Of a stretch of 64,000 nucleotides of DNA, positions 53,287 to 63,279 are shown one piece after another. Below the pieces are notes generated by a model, which was not told the DNA's origin, made no database searches, and saw only the letters and a list, made by a program, of their open reading frames with translations. Source of the DNA: Isachenkonia alkalipeptolytica (GTDB lineage: Bacteria; Bacillota; Clostridia; Peptostreptococcales; T1SED10-28); contig NZ_SUMG01000008.1 of NCBI RefSeq assembly GCF_009910325.1, forward strand, positions 1 through 64,000, read 5' to 3'. Positions within the stretch are counted from its first letter, which is position 1. Each line of letters begins with the position of its first letter. The translations under genes and the position numbers were made by a program.

Positions 53287-54168
53287 ATGTCAGAATTTCA
53301 TCAACCCCCGAATATTTATGTAGAACAGGTTCAAATAAAAGTAAGCAGTCTTGATTTATCTTTAGAATTTTATGAAGAGGTGCTAGGTTTCCAAATTCTT
53401 GAGCGTAAAGACAATGTTGTCAGCCTTACAGCCGATGGAAAAAAAGCATTAATTGTTTTAGAAGAGGTAAAGGGCGCTAGAAGAAAAAAGAAAAAAACCA
53501 TAGGTCTTTATCATTTTGCTATTTTAGTGCCGGATCGGAAGGCCTTAGGCTCGTTGTTGGAGCATATTCATAAATTTGATTCTCCCATTATTGTGGGGGC
53601 TTCGGATCATGGGATCAGTAAGGCGATTTATGTAGAGGACCCGGATGAAAATGGCATCGAGGTTTATAAGGATACACCGCCGGAGACTTGGAAATGGGAA
53701 TATGGTAAAATAATAGAAAAAACCGAACGACTGAATATGAAACAATTAATCAAAGAAGCAAAGGATCAAGAGTGGAGAAGGATGCCGGAGGAAACGGTAA
53801 TCGGGCATATTCATTTATCCGTAAAAGATCTACAGCTATCAAAGGAATTTTACTGCGATTTATTAGGACTGAATCTTGTGATGGAATACCCGAATCAGGC
53901 ACTGTTTTTCTCCAGTGGGGGTTATCATCACCACATAGCCATTAATACCTGGGGAGTAAAAGATGCTAAGGAGCTTGATGAAAAGCAGGTGGGCTTAAAA
54001 AACTTTACGATGAATTTCCCGAATGAATGGAAAAGACAGACCGCTGTGAAAAGATTGGAAAGTAAGGGTTACGCAATCGAAAAACTTGGGGTAGGTTCGG
54101 ATTTAGTAACGATAGATCCTTCGGGAAATCCGGTGTGCTTAAAGCTTTATAGCAGTGATGATTCCTAA
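53287..54168 (+). CDS. Two-domain VOC protein, CatE (catechol-2,3-dioxygenase)-like
   Basis: 293 residues, two VOC modules (about 8-135 and 170-290). The layout and motifs QIKVSSLDLSLEFYEEVLGF, GLYHFAILVPDR, DPDENGIEVYKDTPP, IGHIHLSVKDL and GGYHHHIAINTW closely follow Bacillus CatE/YfiE-type proteins. His ligands of the second module are present, but the expected late Glu reads CLKLY, so iron binding or catalysis may differ. Substrate unknown; in an anaerobe dioxygenation is doubtful. GGAGGAG before ATG. Confidence 0.85.
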   Translation: MSEFHQPPNIYVEQVQIKVSSLDLSLEFYEEVLGFQILERKDNVVSLTADGKKALIVLEEVKGARRKKKKTIGLYHFAILVPDRKALGSLLEHIHKFDSPIIVGASDHGISKAIYVEDPDENGIEVYKDTPPETWKWEYGKIIEKTERLNMKQLIKEAKDQEWRRMPEETVIGHIHLSVKDLQLSKEFYCDLLGLNLVMEYPNQALFFSSGGYHHHIAINTWGVKDAKELDEKQVGLKNFTMNFPNEWKRQTAVKRLESKGYAIEKLGVGSDLVTIDPSGNPVCLKLYSSDDS

Positions 54169-54282
54169 GGTTCATTAATTATCCTTATGGTACGAAGGGG
54201 TAATGGAATGTCAGAGAATAAATAAGTCAAAAATCATACAAATAGAAAGCCCTGTTAGACCACCCTGAAGTGATAAAATTAG

Positions 54283-55008
54283 CTACAGGGAATAGTCTTC
54301 AAGGGCTTTTTTATTTTTAACGATGATTTGGCGGTTGCTTTTCATATCGATTATCCCTTCCGACTGGAACTGAGACAACTGGCGGCTGACAGTCTCCCGG
54401 GTGAGGCCTAAATAATTGGCCATATCCTCCCGACTCATAGGAAAGGTAATCTCCAGGATTCCCTTTCGCTCTAGGCCGAAATGTTCCAAAAAGTGAAGGA
54501 GTAATTTTGCGATTCGTTGCCCTACATTTTTAGCGGTAACGGTTTGCACCAGTTCCTCTAAATTGGTAATTCGGTCGTAGGCATAGGCAAGGACCTTTTT
54601 ATTAATCGCAGGAACTTCTTTTAAAATTTCTTGAAAGTTATCCCTACTTAAAGTACATAACCGGGTGGGCTCTAGGGCTGTAGCATAATAGGGATAGGCA
54701 TTTTCTTTAAAAAGATTCAGATCTCCTAGGAAATCTCCGGAACTTAGAAGATAAAGAATCTGTTCCTTACCTTCCTGGGTATAGTTAAATACCTTAATGC
54801 TACCTTCATTAAGAATCCAAAGTCGCTTTGCCGCATCTCCCGCTTGAAATAAAAAGTCTCCCTTTTGGTATTTCCGGCGGTCGATCTTTTTAATAACCGT
54901 CTCCATATGCTTTAGACTCAAATGGGAAAACAGAGAGATTTTACTAACGCAGTAAGTCTCATTGCAAGTTTTACAACGGGCAGGCAGGGTAGTTAGGTTT
55001 TTGTTCAT
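54283..55008 (-). CDS. Crp/Fnr-family regulator, likely regulator of hcp
   Basis: 241 residues. Cys12, Cys15 and Cys20 (RCKTCNETYC) near the N-terminus are an FNR-like cluster-binding pattern, with a possible fourth ligand not identified. cNMP-binding beta-roll (KGDFLFQAGD, GDFLGDL), long helix, and HTH_Crp (SREDMANYLGLTRETVSRQLSQF). Divergent from hcp with 746 bp between; Hcp genes of anaerobes are widely controlled by Crp/Fnr-type nitrosative-stress sensors (HcpR), so this is a likely regulator of hcp. Confidence 0.9.
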   Translation of the reverse strand: MNKNLTTLPARCKTCNETYCVSKISLFSHLSLKHMETVIKKIDRRKYQKGDFLFQAGDAAKRLWILNEGSIKVFNYTQEGKEQILYLLSSGDFLGDLNLFKENAYPYYATALEPTRLCTLSRDNFQEILKEVPAINKKVLAYAYDRITNLEELVQTVTAKNVGQRIAKLLLHFLEHFGLERKGILEITFPMSREDMANYLGLTRETVSRQLSQFQSEGIIDMKSNRQIIVKNKKALEDYSL

Positions 55009-55091
55009 AACGATCTTCCTTTCTTATGTTCGCTAACTATATCTTATCATAAATTCAAAATAAATTTTAACATAGAAAGTTAATGCGTGAT

Positions 55092-55101
55092 TGTAATTAC
55101 A
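55092..55101. promoter_or_regulatory. Possible Crp/Fnr site
   Basis: TGTAATTACA is a perfect ten-base palindrome about 84 bp before the Crp-like start. Short, so chance is possible; proposed only because it lies in the divergent control region. Confidence 0.3.
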
Positions 55102-55228
55102 GCAAGGAAATTTCTAATCCCTTATAATAGGGTTAAGAAATCAAAGAAATCAGCTTAGGATGAGAAAGAAATTAAGCGGAAAAATAAAAAAAAAGAGCGG
55201 TTAATAATGAACAATACTGGAATTTTGT

Positions 55229-55560
55229 CGAGGCAAAAACCGACGGAACGATGTACTCAGAGAAGTGTTCAAATCCCAGGGAGTACTGGTTGGATCATCC
55301 ACGATAAATAACTGGATTTTATCCAATACCGCAGGACTCTTAGAAATGATTAAGGGACTGAAATTCAAAGGGTAAGCCGGAGCCGCTTTTGGAAGCTATG
55401 GATGGAGTGGCGAATCTCTGAAAATCATAGAAAAGGGGTTAAAAGATTCCAGTTTTGATGTTATGAATGATGTTAAAAAGTTCTCTGGACTCCAAATAAA
55501 GAAGGGTCGGAACAAGGGATTGCCTTTGGAAAAGAGTTTAGTAGTCATCTGAAAAAGTAA
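55229..55560 (+). pseudogene. Remnant of a flavodiiron protein (FprA) flavodoxin domain
   Basis: Reads REVFKSQGVLVGSSTINNW, LLEMIKGLKFKG, a TAA stop at about 55372, AGAAFGSYGWSGESL, then after a frameshift near 55490 WTPNKEGSEQGIAFGKEF and a TAA at 55558-55560. This is the FMN-domain half of an A-type flavodiiron oxygen/NO reductase; the metallo-lactamase half is absent. Dead by a stop, a frameshift and truncation. It lies just upstream of hcp and near rubredoxin, its normal partners in O2/NO defence. Confidence 0.85.
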
Positions 55561-55754
55561 TGGATTTCAGTGATTAAAAAATTCAGGAAATTTAATTATA
55601 TCATGGAATCATGATAAAGATAGGGCCTTGTCAATGGTTATTGATGGGGTATTATTTTTGTAATGCATTAAAAAATTGAAATCGCGTTTATATTCAAAAA
55701 TTAGGGTATATTATAAATGATGTGAAATATAATAATTTGTCAGGGGGAAAGAAA

Positions 55755-57407
55755 ATGAGTATGTTTTGTCATCAATGTCAGGAAGCTGCTAGAAATGTGG
55801 GATGTAGTGGGAAAGCCGGAGTCTGTGGTAAAACGGAACCGGTGGCAAACCTGCAGGATTTATTGGTCTACACGTTAAAAGGGGTGGCGGAATTTAACCA
55901 ACAGGCAAGAAAACACGGTCTGCACAAACCAGAAACCGATGAGCAGATGCTGGACGGACTGTTTTCAACCATTACCAATGCCAACTTTGACGGAGAGGCC
56001 ATCAAAGACCGAATTGACAGAGCGCTGTTTACCAGGGAAGAAATAAAAAAAGCGCTACAGAATGAAGGAAAACTGGAAGAAAAAGCTTACGGCGACTTTG
56101 CTACATGGGAAACTAACCGGAAGAATTACGAGGAAAAATCCACAGAGAAAAAAGTGGGGATTCTTCGGGATGAAAACGAAGATGTTCGAAGTCTTCGATC
56201 CTTAGTGCTCTTCGGTCTCAAAGGCATATCCGCCTATGGAGAACATGCCTACAATCTTGGGAAACACAATCCGGAAATCAGCGAATTTATAGAAAAAGCC
56301 CTACTGGCTACGGAAGATGACTCTTTAAGCGCTGACGACTTAACAGCATTGGTACTGGATACCGGCGCTAAAGGTGTAGAAGTGATGGCCCTTCTCGATG
56401 AAGCCAACACCTCCGCTTATGGAAATCCGGAAATTACAGAGGTGGAACTTGGGGTTCGAGATAGGCCCGCAATTCTGGTTAGCGGTCATGACTTAAAAGA
56501 CTTTGACGAACTGTTAGAGCAAACAAAGGACCAAGGGGTAGATATTTACACTCATTCGGAAATGTTACCGGCTAATTATTACCCGGCTTTTAAAAAGTAT
56601 GATCACTTTGTAGGAAACTATGGAAGCTCCTGGTGGAATCAAAAGGTAGAGTTTGATTCCTTTAACGGACCGGTGCTCTTTACAACAAACTGTATTGTGC
56701 CTCCGAAGGAAAGCTACACTGATCGAATTTATACGACGGGGGCTTCAGGATATCCTGGGTTTAAACATATCGCTAATCGTGATAAGGGCGGAGTAAAAGA
56801 CTTTTCCGAAGTAATCGACCACGCGAAAAAGCTTCCTGCTCCCACGGGCGTAGAAGAAGGAAAACTCGTCGGAGGCTTTGCTCATAATCAGGTAATGCAA
56901 TTGGCGGATAAAGTAGTGGATGCTGTAAAGTCCGGAGCAATTAAGCAGTTTTTTGTTATGGCAGGCTGTGACGGCAGAATGAAAGACCGGGAGTACTATA
57001 CGGATTTTGCCAAGGCACTCCCCGAGGATACAGTGATTTTAACCGCAGGATGTGCCAAGTATCGGTACAATAAATTAGAGCTCGGAGATATTGGCGGGAT
57101 CCCAAGAGTGTTAGATGCAGGGCAGTGTAATGATTCCTATTCCCTTGCGGTAATTGCTCTAAAACTTAAAGAAGTATTTGAACTGGAAGATGTCAATGAA
57201 CTTCCAATTTCCTATAATATTGCTTGGTACGAACAAAAAGCGGTTATTGTACTTTTAGCGTTGTTATCCTTAGGTATTAAAAATATCAAATTAGGACCGA
57301 CGTTGCCGGCTTTCTTATCACCCAACGTTGCAAATGTATTAGTAGAGAAATTTGGAATTAACGGAATACAAACCGTAGAAGAAGACATGGAACAGTTCCT
57401 AGGATAA
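55755..57407 (+). CDS. hcp: Hybrid-cluster protein (hydroxylamine/NO reductase)
   Basis: 550 residues from ATG 55755, chosen because GGGGG lies nine bases before it and it gives the normal [10 protein letters not shown] start. N-terminal [21 protein letters not shown] binds the cubane cluster. The hybrid 4Fe-2O-2S cluster ligands are spread downstream (for example [56 protein letters not shown]). Cytosolic; reduces NO and hydroxylamine. Monocistronic with a strong terminator. hcr is absent here. Confidence 0.97.
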   Translation: MSMFCHQCQEAARNVGCSGKAGVCGKTEPVANLQDLLVYTLKGVAEFNQQARKHGLHKPETDEQMLDGLFSTITNANFDGEAIKDRIDRALFTREEIKKALQNEGKLEEKAYGDFATWETNRKNYEEKSTEKKVGILRDENEDVRSLRSLVLFGLKGISAYGEHAYNLGKHNPEISEFIEKALLATEDDSLSADDLTALVLDTGAKGVEVMALLDEANTSAYGNPEITEVELGVRDRPAILVSGHDLKDFDELLEQTKDQGVDIYTHSEMLPANYYPAFKKYDHFVGNYGSSWWNQKVEFDSFNGPVLFTTNCIVPPKESYTDRIYTTGASGYPGFKHIANRDKGGVKDFSEVIDHAKKLPAPTGVEEGKLVGGFAHNQVMQLADKVVDAVKSGAIKQFFVMAGCDGRMKDREYYTDFAKALPEDTVILTAGCAKYRYNKLELGDIGGIPRVLDAGQCNDSYSLAVIALKLKEVFELEDVNELPISYNIAWYEQKAVIVLLALLSLGIKNIKLGPTLPAFLSPNVANVLVEKFGINGIQTVEEDMEQFLG

Positions 57408-57462
57408 AAGATCATTAATTAAAAGTTATATTTAGAAGTTAAATATTTGGTACCGAGTAAGA

Positions 57463-57503
57463 GAGTCTGTGGGGTATATTTTTCCCCGCAGGTTCTTCTT
57501 TTT
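57463..57503 (+). terminator. hcp terminator
   Basis: Stem GAGTCTGTGGGG / CCCCGCAGGTTC with G-U pairs and a T-rich loop, followed by TTCTTTTT. Confidence 0.8.
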
Positions 57504-57586
57504 GGAAAAATATTAGATGTTTATGTGAAGGGATAAGAATTAAGGGTATCAGTACAAAAATTAACGATGTAAAAGGGGGTTAGCCC

Positions 57587-58459
57587 ATGAACATTATTGA
57601 AACCAATAACCTGACTAAGTATTACGGAAAAACTAAAGGGATTGAAGACGTAAATATTACCGTCAAGGAGGGGGAGATTTATGGTTTTATCGGTCCTAAC
57701 GGTGCCGGCAAATCCACAACCATTCGAACACTCCTTGGGCTTATTTTTCCCACCAGCGGATACGCAAAGATTTTTGGAAAAGACTGTATTGAAAAAGGTC
57801 ATGAAGTTCGAAGATCTATCGGCTATCTTCCTTCCGAAACCTTTTATTACGAGAGGATGAAAGTCTGGGATTTGTTAAACTACTCCGCAAGCTTCTTTAA
57901 AGGAGACTATACCAATCGCATCAATGAGCTCTCAGAGGTTATGGAACTGGATATAAATCGAAAAATCGAAGACTTATCCTACGGTAATAAGAAAAAAGTA
58001 GGTATTGTCCAGGGGCTACTTCATAAACCGAAACTGATTATGCTTGACGAACCTACGGGAGGGCTGGATCCTTTAATGCAAAAACAATTCTTTAATCTGA
58101 TAAGGAAGGAAAATCAGGAAGGGGCAACGATATTTTTCTCATCCCACATTCTATCGGAGGTGCAGCACCTTTGTCATCGTGTTGCGATCATTAAAGATGG
58201 ATCCATTATACAGGTTGAGGATATCGCTACTTTACAGAAGAATAACTATAAGAAAATAATGGTCAAAGGTGAAAACTTGTCAATAAAACCCTTCGATTTC
58301 AAAGGGGTAACAAATTTAACATTGGAAAACCAAACACTGAAGTTTTTCTTTAAAGGAGACATCAATCAGGTAAAGGAAAAACTACAACCATATAAGATAA
58401 AAGACTTACTCATTGAGGATCCCACACTAGAAGAGATTTTTATGCATTATTACGAATAA
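57587..58459 (+). CDS. ABC-2 transporter ATPase
   Basis: 290 residues. Walker A GPNGAGKST, signature LSYGNKKKVGIVQGL, Walker B LIMLDEPTGGLDP, typical C-terminal extension of antibiotic/Na+-export-type ATPases (CcmA/NatA-like). Pairs with the two permeases directly downstream. ATG behind AAAAGGGGG. Substrate not deducible; could be a bacitracin- or Na+-type exporter. Confidence 0.93.
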   Translation: MNIIETNNLTKYYGKTKGIEDVNITVKEGEIYGFIGPNGAGKSTTIRTLLGLIFPTSGYAKIFGKDCIEKGHEVRRSIGYLPSETFYYERMKVWDLLNYSASFFKGDYTNRINELSEVMELDINRKIEDLSYGNKKKVGIVQGLLHKPKLIMLDEPTGGLDPLMQKQFFNLIRKENQEGATIFFSSHILSEVQHLCHRVAIIKDGSIIQVEDIATLQKNNYKKIMVKGENLSIKPFDFKGVTNLTLENQTLKFFFKGDINQVKEKLQPYKIKDLLIEDPTLEEIFMHYYE

Positions 58460-58473
58460 AGGGAGGATGTAAG

Positions 58474-59277
58474 GTGAATATATACAAGTTTGAATTAAAA
58501 ACCTATTGGAAGTCCTTTATTCTATGGTCCTTAGGAATTATAGTGTTGCAAATTATTATGATGATATTTTATCCCACCATGGCAAGGGACGCCCAAATGA
58601 TGGATTTGATTATGGAAAATTACCCTGAGGAGCTTTTGCAGGCCATAGGTCTTGGAGAGCATGTTTCCTTGGCTACGGTGTTGGGTTATTATACTTTTGT
58701 TTTTGTATTCGTTCAACTTCTTGTAGGAGTCCAGAGTGCCTATTATGGCTTTCAGTTTCTCTCCGTGGAAGAAAGAGAACACACTGCGGATTTTTTATTT
58801 ACCAAGCCGGTGACTAGAAGTCGAATTTTAGTGGAAAAGTATTTAGCCGCTTTTACCATTTTAGGGCTCACAACTTTGGTGGTTACCGCAAGTACATTTG
58901 TCTCCATTGAGCTTTTCCGTGACGGCAGTGGTTATGAAGTGGGCCCTTTGGTTATACAACTTCTGTCAGTCCCTTTATTTCAATTGTTTTTCTTCAGTAT
59001 AGGAATGCTGGTTACCGTGGGAACAAAAAGAATTCGAAGCGTGATCAGTTACGCTCTGGGCTTTGGATTTGGGCTTTACGTACTAAATGCTTTTCGAAGT
59101 ATTGTAGGGGGAGAATTTCTCGGTTTTTTTACTCCCTATTATCATTTTGAATCATCTTATATATTAATGGAGGGGTCTATGCCTATGGACAGAGCAATTA
59201 TCAGCATCAGTATGATTTTGTTAGCCCATATAATAACCTATTTTGCTTATTTAAAAAGAAATATTCGAGCTCAGTAA
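58474..59277 (+). CDS. ABC-2 permease 1
   Basis: 267 residues, GTG start behind GGGAGG. Six transmembrane helices, with the family's ATRP motif-like TADFLFTKPVTRSRILVEKYLA next to helix 2. Fourteen bp after the ATPase gene. Family ABC2_membrane_2-like. Confidence 0.9.
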   Translation: MNIYKFELKTYWKSFILWSLGIIVLQIIMMIFYPTMARDAQMMDLIMENYPEELLQAIGLGEHVSLATVLGYYTFVFVFVQLLVGVQSAYYGFQFLSVEEREHTADFLFTKPVTRSRILVEKYLAAFTILGLTTLVVTASTFVSIELFRDGSGYEVGPLVIQLLSVPLFQLFFFSIGMLVTVGTKRIRSVISYALGFGFGLYVLNAFRSIVGGEFLGFFTPYYHFESSYILMEGSMPMDRAIISISMILLAHIITYFAYLKRNIRAQ

Positions 59278-59292
59278 GGAGGCGCAGAGAGA

Positions 59293-60087
59293 ATGAACAT
59301 TTTTATTAGAGAAATGAGAGATCATAGGAAGGGGTTTGTTATCTGGTCTGTGGTCATCCTCCTCTTTATTCTGATGGCTTTTGTAGAGTTTGATGCATAC
59401 TACGATAATCCTGAAATGGCGGAAATACTGGACACCATTCCTAGAGGGATGCTCGAGGCCTTTGGCATGTACGGAGCCAACCTTACCACCATTAATGGGT
59501 ATATGTCCATTGTTGCCTTATACTTGTATATTATGTTAGGGATATTTTCCGTGCTTTTGGGGAACAATATCATCGGAAAGGAAGAGCGGGACAAAACCGG
59601 AGAATTTTTAATGAGCATGCCGATTAAACGCTATAGAGTCTTAATAAGCAAAGTGGCAGTAGCGGTAATAAATTGTTTATTGCTGAATGCAGTAGCCGGA
59701 GTGGGAATTGCCATTGCCGTTAGTCGGTACAATCCTGACCGGGATAATGTTAGATATATTCTTCAAATTCTTGTAGCGGCTTTTTTGATTCAAATGATTT
59801 TTTTAAGTCTTGGGCTGTTTATTGCGGCTTCAGCAAAAGTCTTTAAAAAATCCAGCGCCATTTCCGTGGCACTGGTAATTGTAATGTATATGATATCCGT
59901 GATCCAATCCTTAAGTGATTCCGTGGAGTTTTTAAAGTACTTTACCCCATTTAAGTATTATCAAGCTTCTGAAATTCTGCAAAATGATGGGTTTGAAGGA
60001 ATATACCTGGGTTTAACATCAACTATTGTATTTATAGCTTTGTTCGGTGTCTTTATCGTATATCCCCGTCGAGATCTGAAATTGTAG
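59293..60087 (+). CDS. ABC-2 permease 2
   Basis: 264 residues, paralogous to the previous permease: TGEFLMSMPIKRYRVLISKVAV corresponds to its TADFLFTKPVTRSRIL segment, and six helices follow the same pattern. The two probably form a heterodimer driven by the ATPase. AAGGAGG before ATG; 15 bp after permease 1. Confidence 0.9.
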   Translation: MNIFIREMRDHRKGFVIWSVVILLFILMAFVEFDAYYDNPEMAEILDTIPRGMLEAFGMYGANLTTINGYMSIVALYLYIMLGIFSVLLGNNIIGKEERDKTGEFLMSMPIKRYRVLISKVAVAVINCLLLNAVAGVGIAIAVSRYNPDRDNVRYILQILVAAFLIQMIFLSLGLFIAASAKVFKKSSAISVALVIVMYMISVIQSLSDSVEFLKYFTPFKYYQASEILQNDGFEGIYLGLTSTIVFIALFGVFIVYPRRDLKL

Positions 60088-60096
60088 CTACGAACT

Positions 60097-60516
60097 CTAA
60101 TTTTCATTATTACTATTCGTATTCTGAGTCTTCTTATTTTGGTATTTATTGTAAATGCAGACTCCGATTTGAATAATTACACCGAGGATAATACCGATAG
60201 TCGGCCAGATCAGCAAAGTTAAAATACCAATGATTTCTCCCCAGCCTTCTAGGCCTTGCCAAAAAGCTCGATACATTTCAATAAACCCTACCAGCAAACC
60301 GGTCATAAAGAAAAACAACACAATTGTTAGTGCGTATCCGCTAAGAATCAGATAAATAAATCCAGCTAATATTGAAAAAACAAAATATACCGCCACATTT
60401 TGTAGCTGAAGGGAAACTCCTAATAAAACCCCTGCTCCGATTACTAAAAGCAAAAAAGTAATTATTGATAATCCCATGCCTCTGAGCAGTTGATTTTTTT
60501 CCAGATGAAAAGTCAT
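60097..60516 (-). CDS. Four-helix membrane protein, unknown
   Basis: 139 residues, convergent with the ABC operon, only nine bp between stops. Transmembrane helices at about 13-33, 37-57, 62-83 and 96-118 and a polar Asn/Lys-rich tail. AAGGAGG precedes ATG. Family not recognised. Confidence 0.7.
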   Translation of the reverse strand: MTFHLEKNQLLRGMGLSIITFLLLVIGAGVLLGVSLQLQNVAVYFVFSILAGFIYLILSGYALTIVLFFFMTGLLVGFIEMYRAFWQGLEGWGEIIGILTLLIWPTIGIILGVIIQIGVCIYNKYQNKKTQNTNSNNEN

Positions 60517-60732
60517 AATAAACCTCCTTGATCTTAAAAGAATTTGGACGTGGAAAATTAATTAATTTATTCTTAACTATACCAGTATAGTCAAGAATCT
60601 TTTATTGTGCAAGAGAGTATTTTAGAAAAAGGGAATCACACCAAAAACTTGACGAATCCTGCCTTGAAATATTATGATTTAATTGAATAAATAGAAAGCA
60701 GTAAAAATCTAATATAGAAAGGACCGATTCTA

Positions 60733-61260
60733 ATGTTAATAAAATTTATCGTTCTTGTTATGCTATTTAGTTTGAGTATACTCAGTGTATTAACCGGCTG
60801 TGACAGTCTTCAGCCGGAGATTCGTTGGGAAACCTATGAAAATCAATTCATTCAAATGGAGTATCCTGCCTCATGGTCCTATGAAGAAGTGGAGGCCCAA
60901 GGGTTGATAGCAGTTAAATTTGAAGAGGAAGGAAAGGATTTTGTCTTTGAAATGAGCATTTCCGGTATTGAAAACTGGCTAGAGGAAGAGGAGAAGCTGG
61001 AGATGATGCAAGCCTTAGCAATCGAACAATCGGAAGAAGAAGGCTTCGAGATTACAAAAAACAAAGAAATAGAAATTGACAGTTATCCCGGAATCAAAAT
61101 AGTAGATCATAAGGAAGACAGAGGAACACGAAAAACTGTCGCAACGGTTTTTTCGTACCATCAGTTGGCGATTAACTTTGCAGGGACCACTGAAGCTTAT
61201 GATGAGCAAGAGGACATCGTTGAAGAAATGATTGAATCGATTGAAGTGATAGTAAATTAG
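60733..61260 (+). CDS. Lipoprotein with PsbP/Mog1-like domain
   Basis: 175 residues; lipobox LTGC (Cys23) after a hydrophobic signal. The mature part WETYENQFIQMEYPASWSYEEV...AVKFEE...EMSI...KNKEIEIDSYPGIKIVD resembles the PsbP-like fold seen in many Firmicute lipoproteins. Very acidic, extracellular. Function unknown. Monocistronic between the ABC operon and a kinase gene. Confidence 0.8.
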   Translation: MLIKFIVLVMLFSLSILSVLTGCDSLQPEIRWETYENQFIQMEYPASWSYEEVEAQGLIAVKFEEEGKDFVFEMSISGIENWLEEEEKLEMMQALAIEQSEEEGFEITKNKEIEIDSYPGIKIVDHKEDRGTRKTVATVFSYHQLAINFAGTTEAYDEQEDIVEEMIESIEVIVN

Positions 61261-61400
61261 ATGAAGAATAACAGAAATTAATTTTGTATAACTAAAAAAT
61301 TCCTTAAGGGGAAAATAATTTTGGAATTTCCTCATAACACACAAAAAACACTTCGGATCAGGTATAATGGTAATATGTCCGCATAAGGAGGTTTAACAAA

Positions 61401-63233
61401 ATGTTTCAGAGAGAATTTGAACTGCTAGAGGGGATCATTGACACTATTTCGGATCCGATAATTATAAAAAGTCGAGAGTTAAATGTTCTAAGATGTAATC
61501 CTGCGGGATATAAACTGATTGGAGCCATGGAAAAAAGACAACGGCTAGTAGGAAAGTGTGATAGTGAAGTGGATGTTTCTGAAAAGGCAGTGAATACCGG
61601 AAAAATTAGTAAGTCTAAGGAACATATTAAAATCCAAAAGTCCTACTTTCAAAAAGTGGCATCACCGATACTAAACAATGAAGGGGAAGTTACTCATGTT
61701 GTGGAACAGTTTAAAGAGATAACGGAGTTGATTGAAAAGCGAAATGAACTGGATGTCTACTTCTCCTCAAGTTTAGACCTTTTATGCATAGCCAATATGG
61801 AAGGGCGCTTTCTAAGACTCAACCCACAGTGGGAAGAAGTTCTGGGTTATACGACTGAAGAGTTGAAAGACAAAGAAATATTGGAGTTTTTACATACTGA
61901 AGATATCCTTTCCTCTTATGAAGTAATTAAAGATTTAGGAAATGATAAGGAAGTCAAAGGTTTTATCAACCGGTACCGTTGTAAAAATGGTACTTATCGA
62001 TGGTTAGAATGGAGAGCAAAACCTGTAGGGAAAAAGATTTATGCAGTGGCTCGAGATATCACAGAGCAGGAGAAAAATAAAAGGAGACTAGAAGTCAGCG
62101 AAGAAAAATATAAAACCTTGGTGGAGCAGTCAACGGAGATGCTATACCTTCATGATTTACAAGGACAAATTATTGACGTAAATAAAACAGCCTGTAAAGA
62201 GATGGGTTATAAAAGAGAAGAACTGTTAAGACTAAATATTTTAAATCTTCATCCTTATAAGGGAAAACAGGAGTTTTTTGAACAGATGTGGCATAAGTGG
62301 ACAAAAAATGAAATCATCGAATTTAGTACAGGGCATATAACAAAAAAAGGCAAAGTGCTGGATGTGGAAATCCGAGCAAGAAAAATAAGCTTCGGCGGAA
62401 AACAGTATGTTATGGCACTGGTACGCGACGTAACTGAGAGTAGAAAAATCCAACAGACCCTTATAAGGGCAAAAAGAAATGCAGAGTCTGCAAATCTTGC
62501 AAAAACAAGATTTTTAGCCAACATGAGTCATGAGATCCGAACACCGATGAATGGAATTCGAGGATTTTTGCAGCTTTTGGAAGAAACCCCTTTAAGTGAA
62601 GAGCAAAAAGAGTATATTGAGCATATTGATAACTCTAGTATCAATCTTTTAAATATTATTAATGATATATTGGACTTGTCCAAAATAGAAGCGGGGGAAA
62701 TTTCTTTTGATATTCAAGGAATTAATCTAAAAGAAACCATCGATAACATCGTACATCCCTTTGAATATAGGGCCAAAAGTAAAGGGCTGGACTATGAAGT
62801 TGATATATCCGATAACCTTTGCCAAGAAGTTAATACCGATGCCACAAAGCTGATGCAAATAGTTACTAACTTAATCACCAATGCCATTAAGTTTACGCCG
62901 GGAGGTAAGGTTAGGGTAAAAGCTGAAGCAAAGGACAAAGATGAAAAGCATATAATATTGATTTTATCAGTAAAGGATTCAGGAATCGGTCTAAAAAAAT
63001 CAGAGATCAAGGAGATTTTTTTGCCCTTTAATCAAGCGGATGATACTTATACTCGCAGTTATGGGGGTACCGGACTGGGTCTTGCAATCGTTAAAGAACT
63101 TCTTGGAGTGATGGAAGGGGAAATTTCTATTAACAGTACCTACGGGGAAGGGAGCTTCTTTGAGGTGCGAATGCCACTGGAAAAAGTCACTGAGAAGGTT
63201 GGTTGTCATAATAAAGATGGAGAAAATGAATAG
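61401..63233 (+). CDS. Triple-PAS sensor histidine kinase
   Basis: 610 residues, soluble. Three PAS domains (about 8-110, 118-230 and 240-345), HisKA with His377 (MSHEIRTPMNGIRGFLQLL), HATPase_c (NLITNAIKFT, DSGIGL, GGTGLGL). No receiver domain, unlike the related kinase at 48.7 kb. Third orphan PAS kinase of the window. AAGGAGG precedes ATG. Confidence 0.94.
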   Translation: MFQREFELLEGIIDTISDPIIIKSRELNVLRCNPAGYKLIGAMEKRQRLVGKCDSEVDVSEKAVNTGKISKSKEHIKIQKSYFQKVASPILNNEGEVTHVVEQFKEITELIEKRNELDVYFSSSLDLLCIANMEGRFLRLNPQWEEVLGYTTEELKDKEILEFLHTEDILSSYEVIKDLGNDKEVKGFINRYRCKNGTYRWLEWRAKPVGKKIYAVARDITEQEKNKRRLEVSEEKYKTLVEQSTEMLYLHDLQGQIIDVNKTACKEMGYKREELLRLNILNLHPYKGKQEFFEQMWHKWTKNEIIEFSTGHITKKGKVLDVEIRARKISFGGKQYVMALVRDVTESRKIQQTLIRAKRNAESANLAKTRFLANMSHEIRTPMNGIRGFLQLLEETPLSEEQKEYIEHIDNSSINLLNIINDILDLSKIEAGEISFDIQGINLKETIDNIVHPFEYRAKSKGLDYEVDISDNLCQEVNTDATKLMQIVTNLITNAIKFTPGGKVRVKAEAKDKDEKHIILILSVKDSGIGLKKSEIKEIFLPFNQADDTYTRSYGGTGLGLAIVKELLGVMEGEISINSTYGEGSFFEVRMPLEKVTEKVGCHNKDGENE

Positions 63234-63279
63234 ACTGTAACCAAGGAGTTTTTAAAAAATAAATTTAAGAGGTGATTTG

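Noticed and set aside
55229-55560. Stop in the flavodiiron remnant as recoding
   Set aside because: The stop is TAA, a frameshift follows and the N-terminal half is missing; plain decay.
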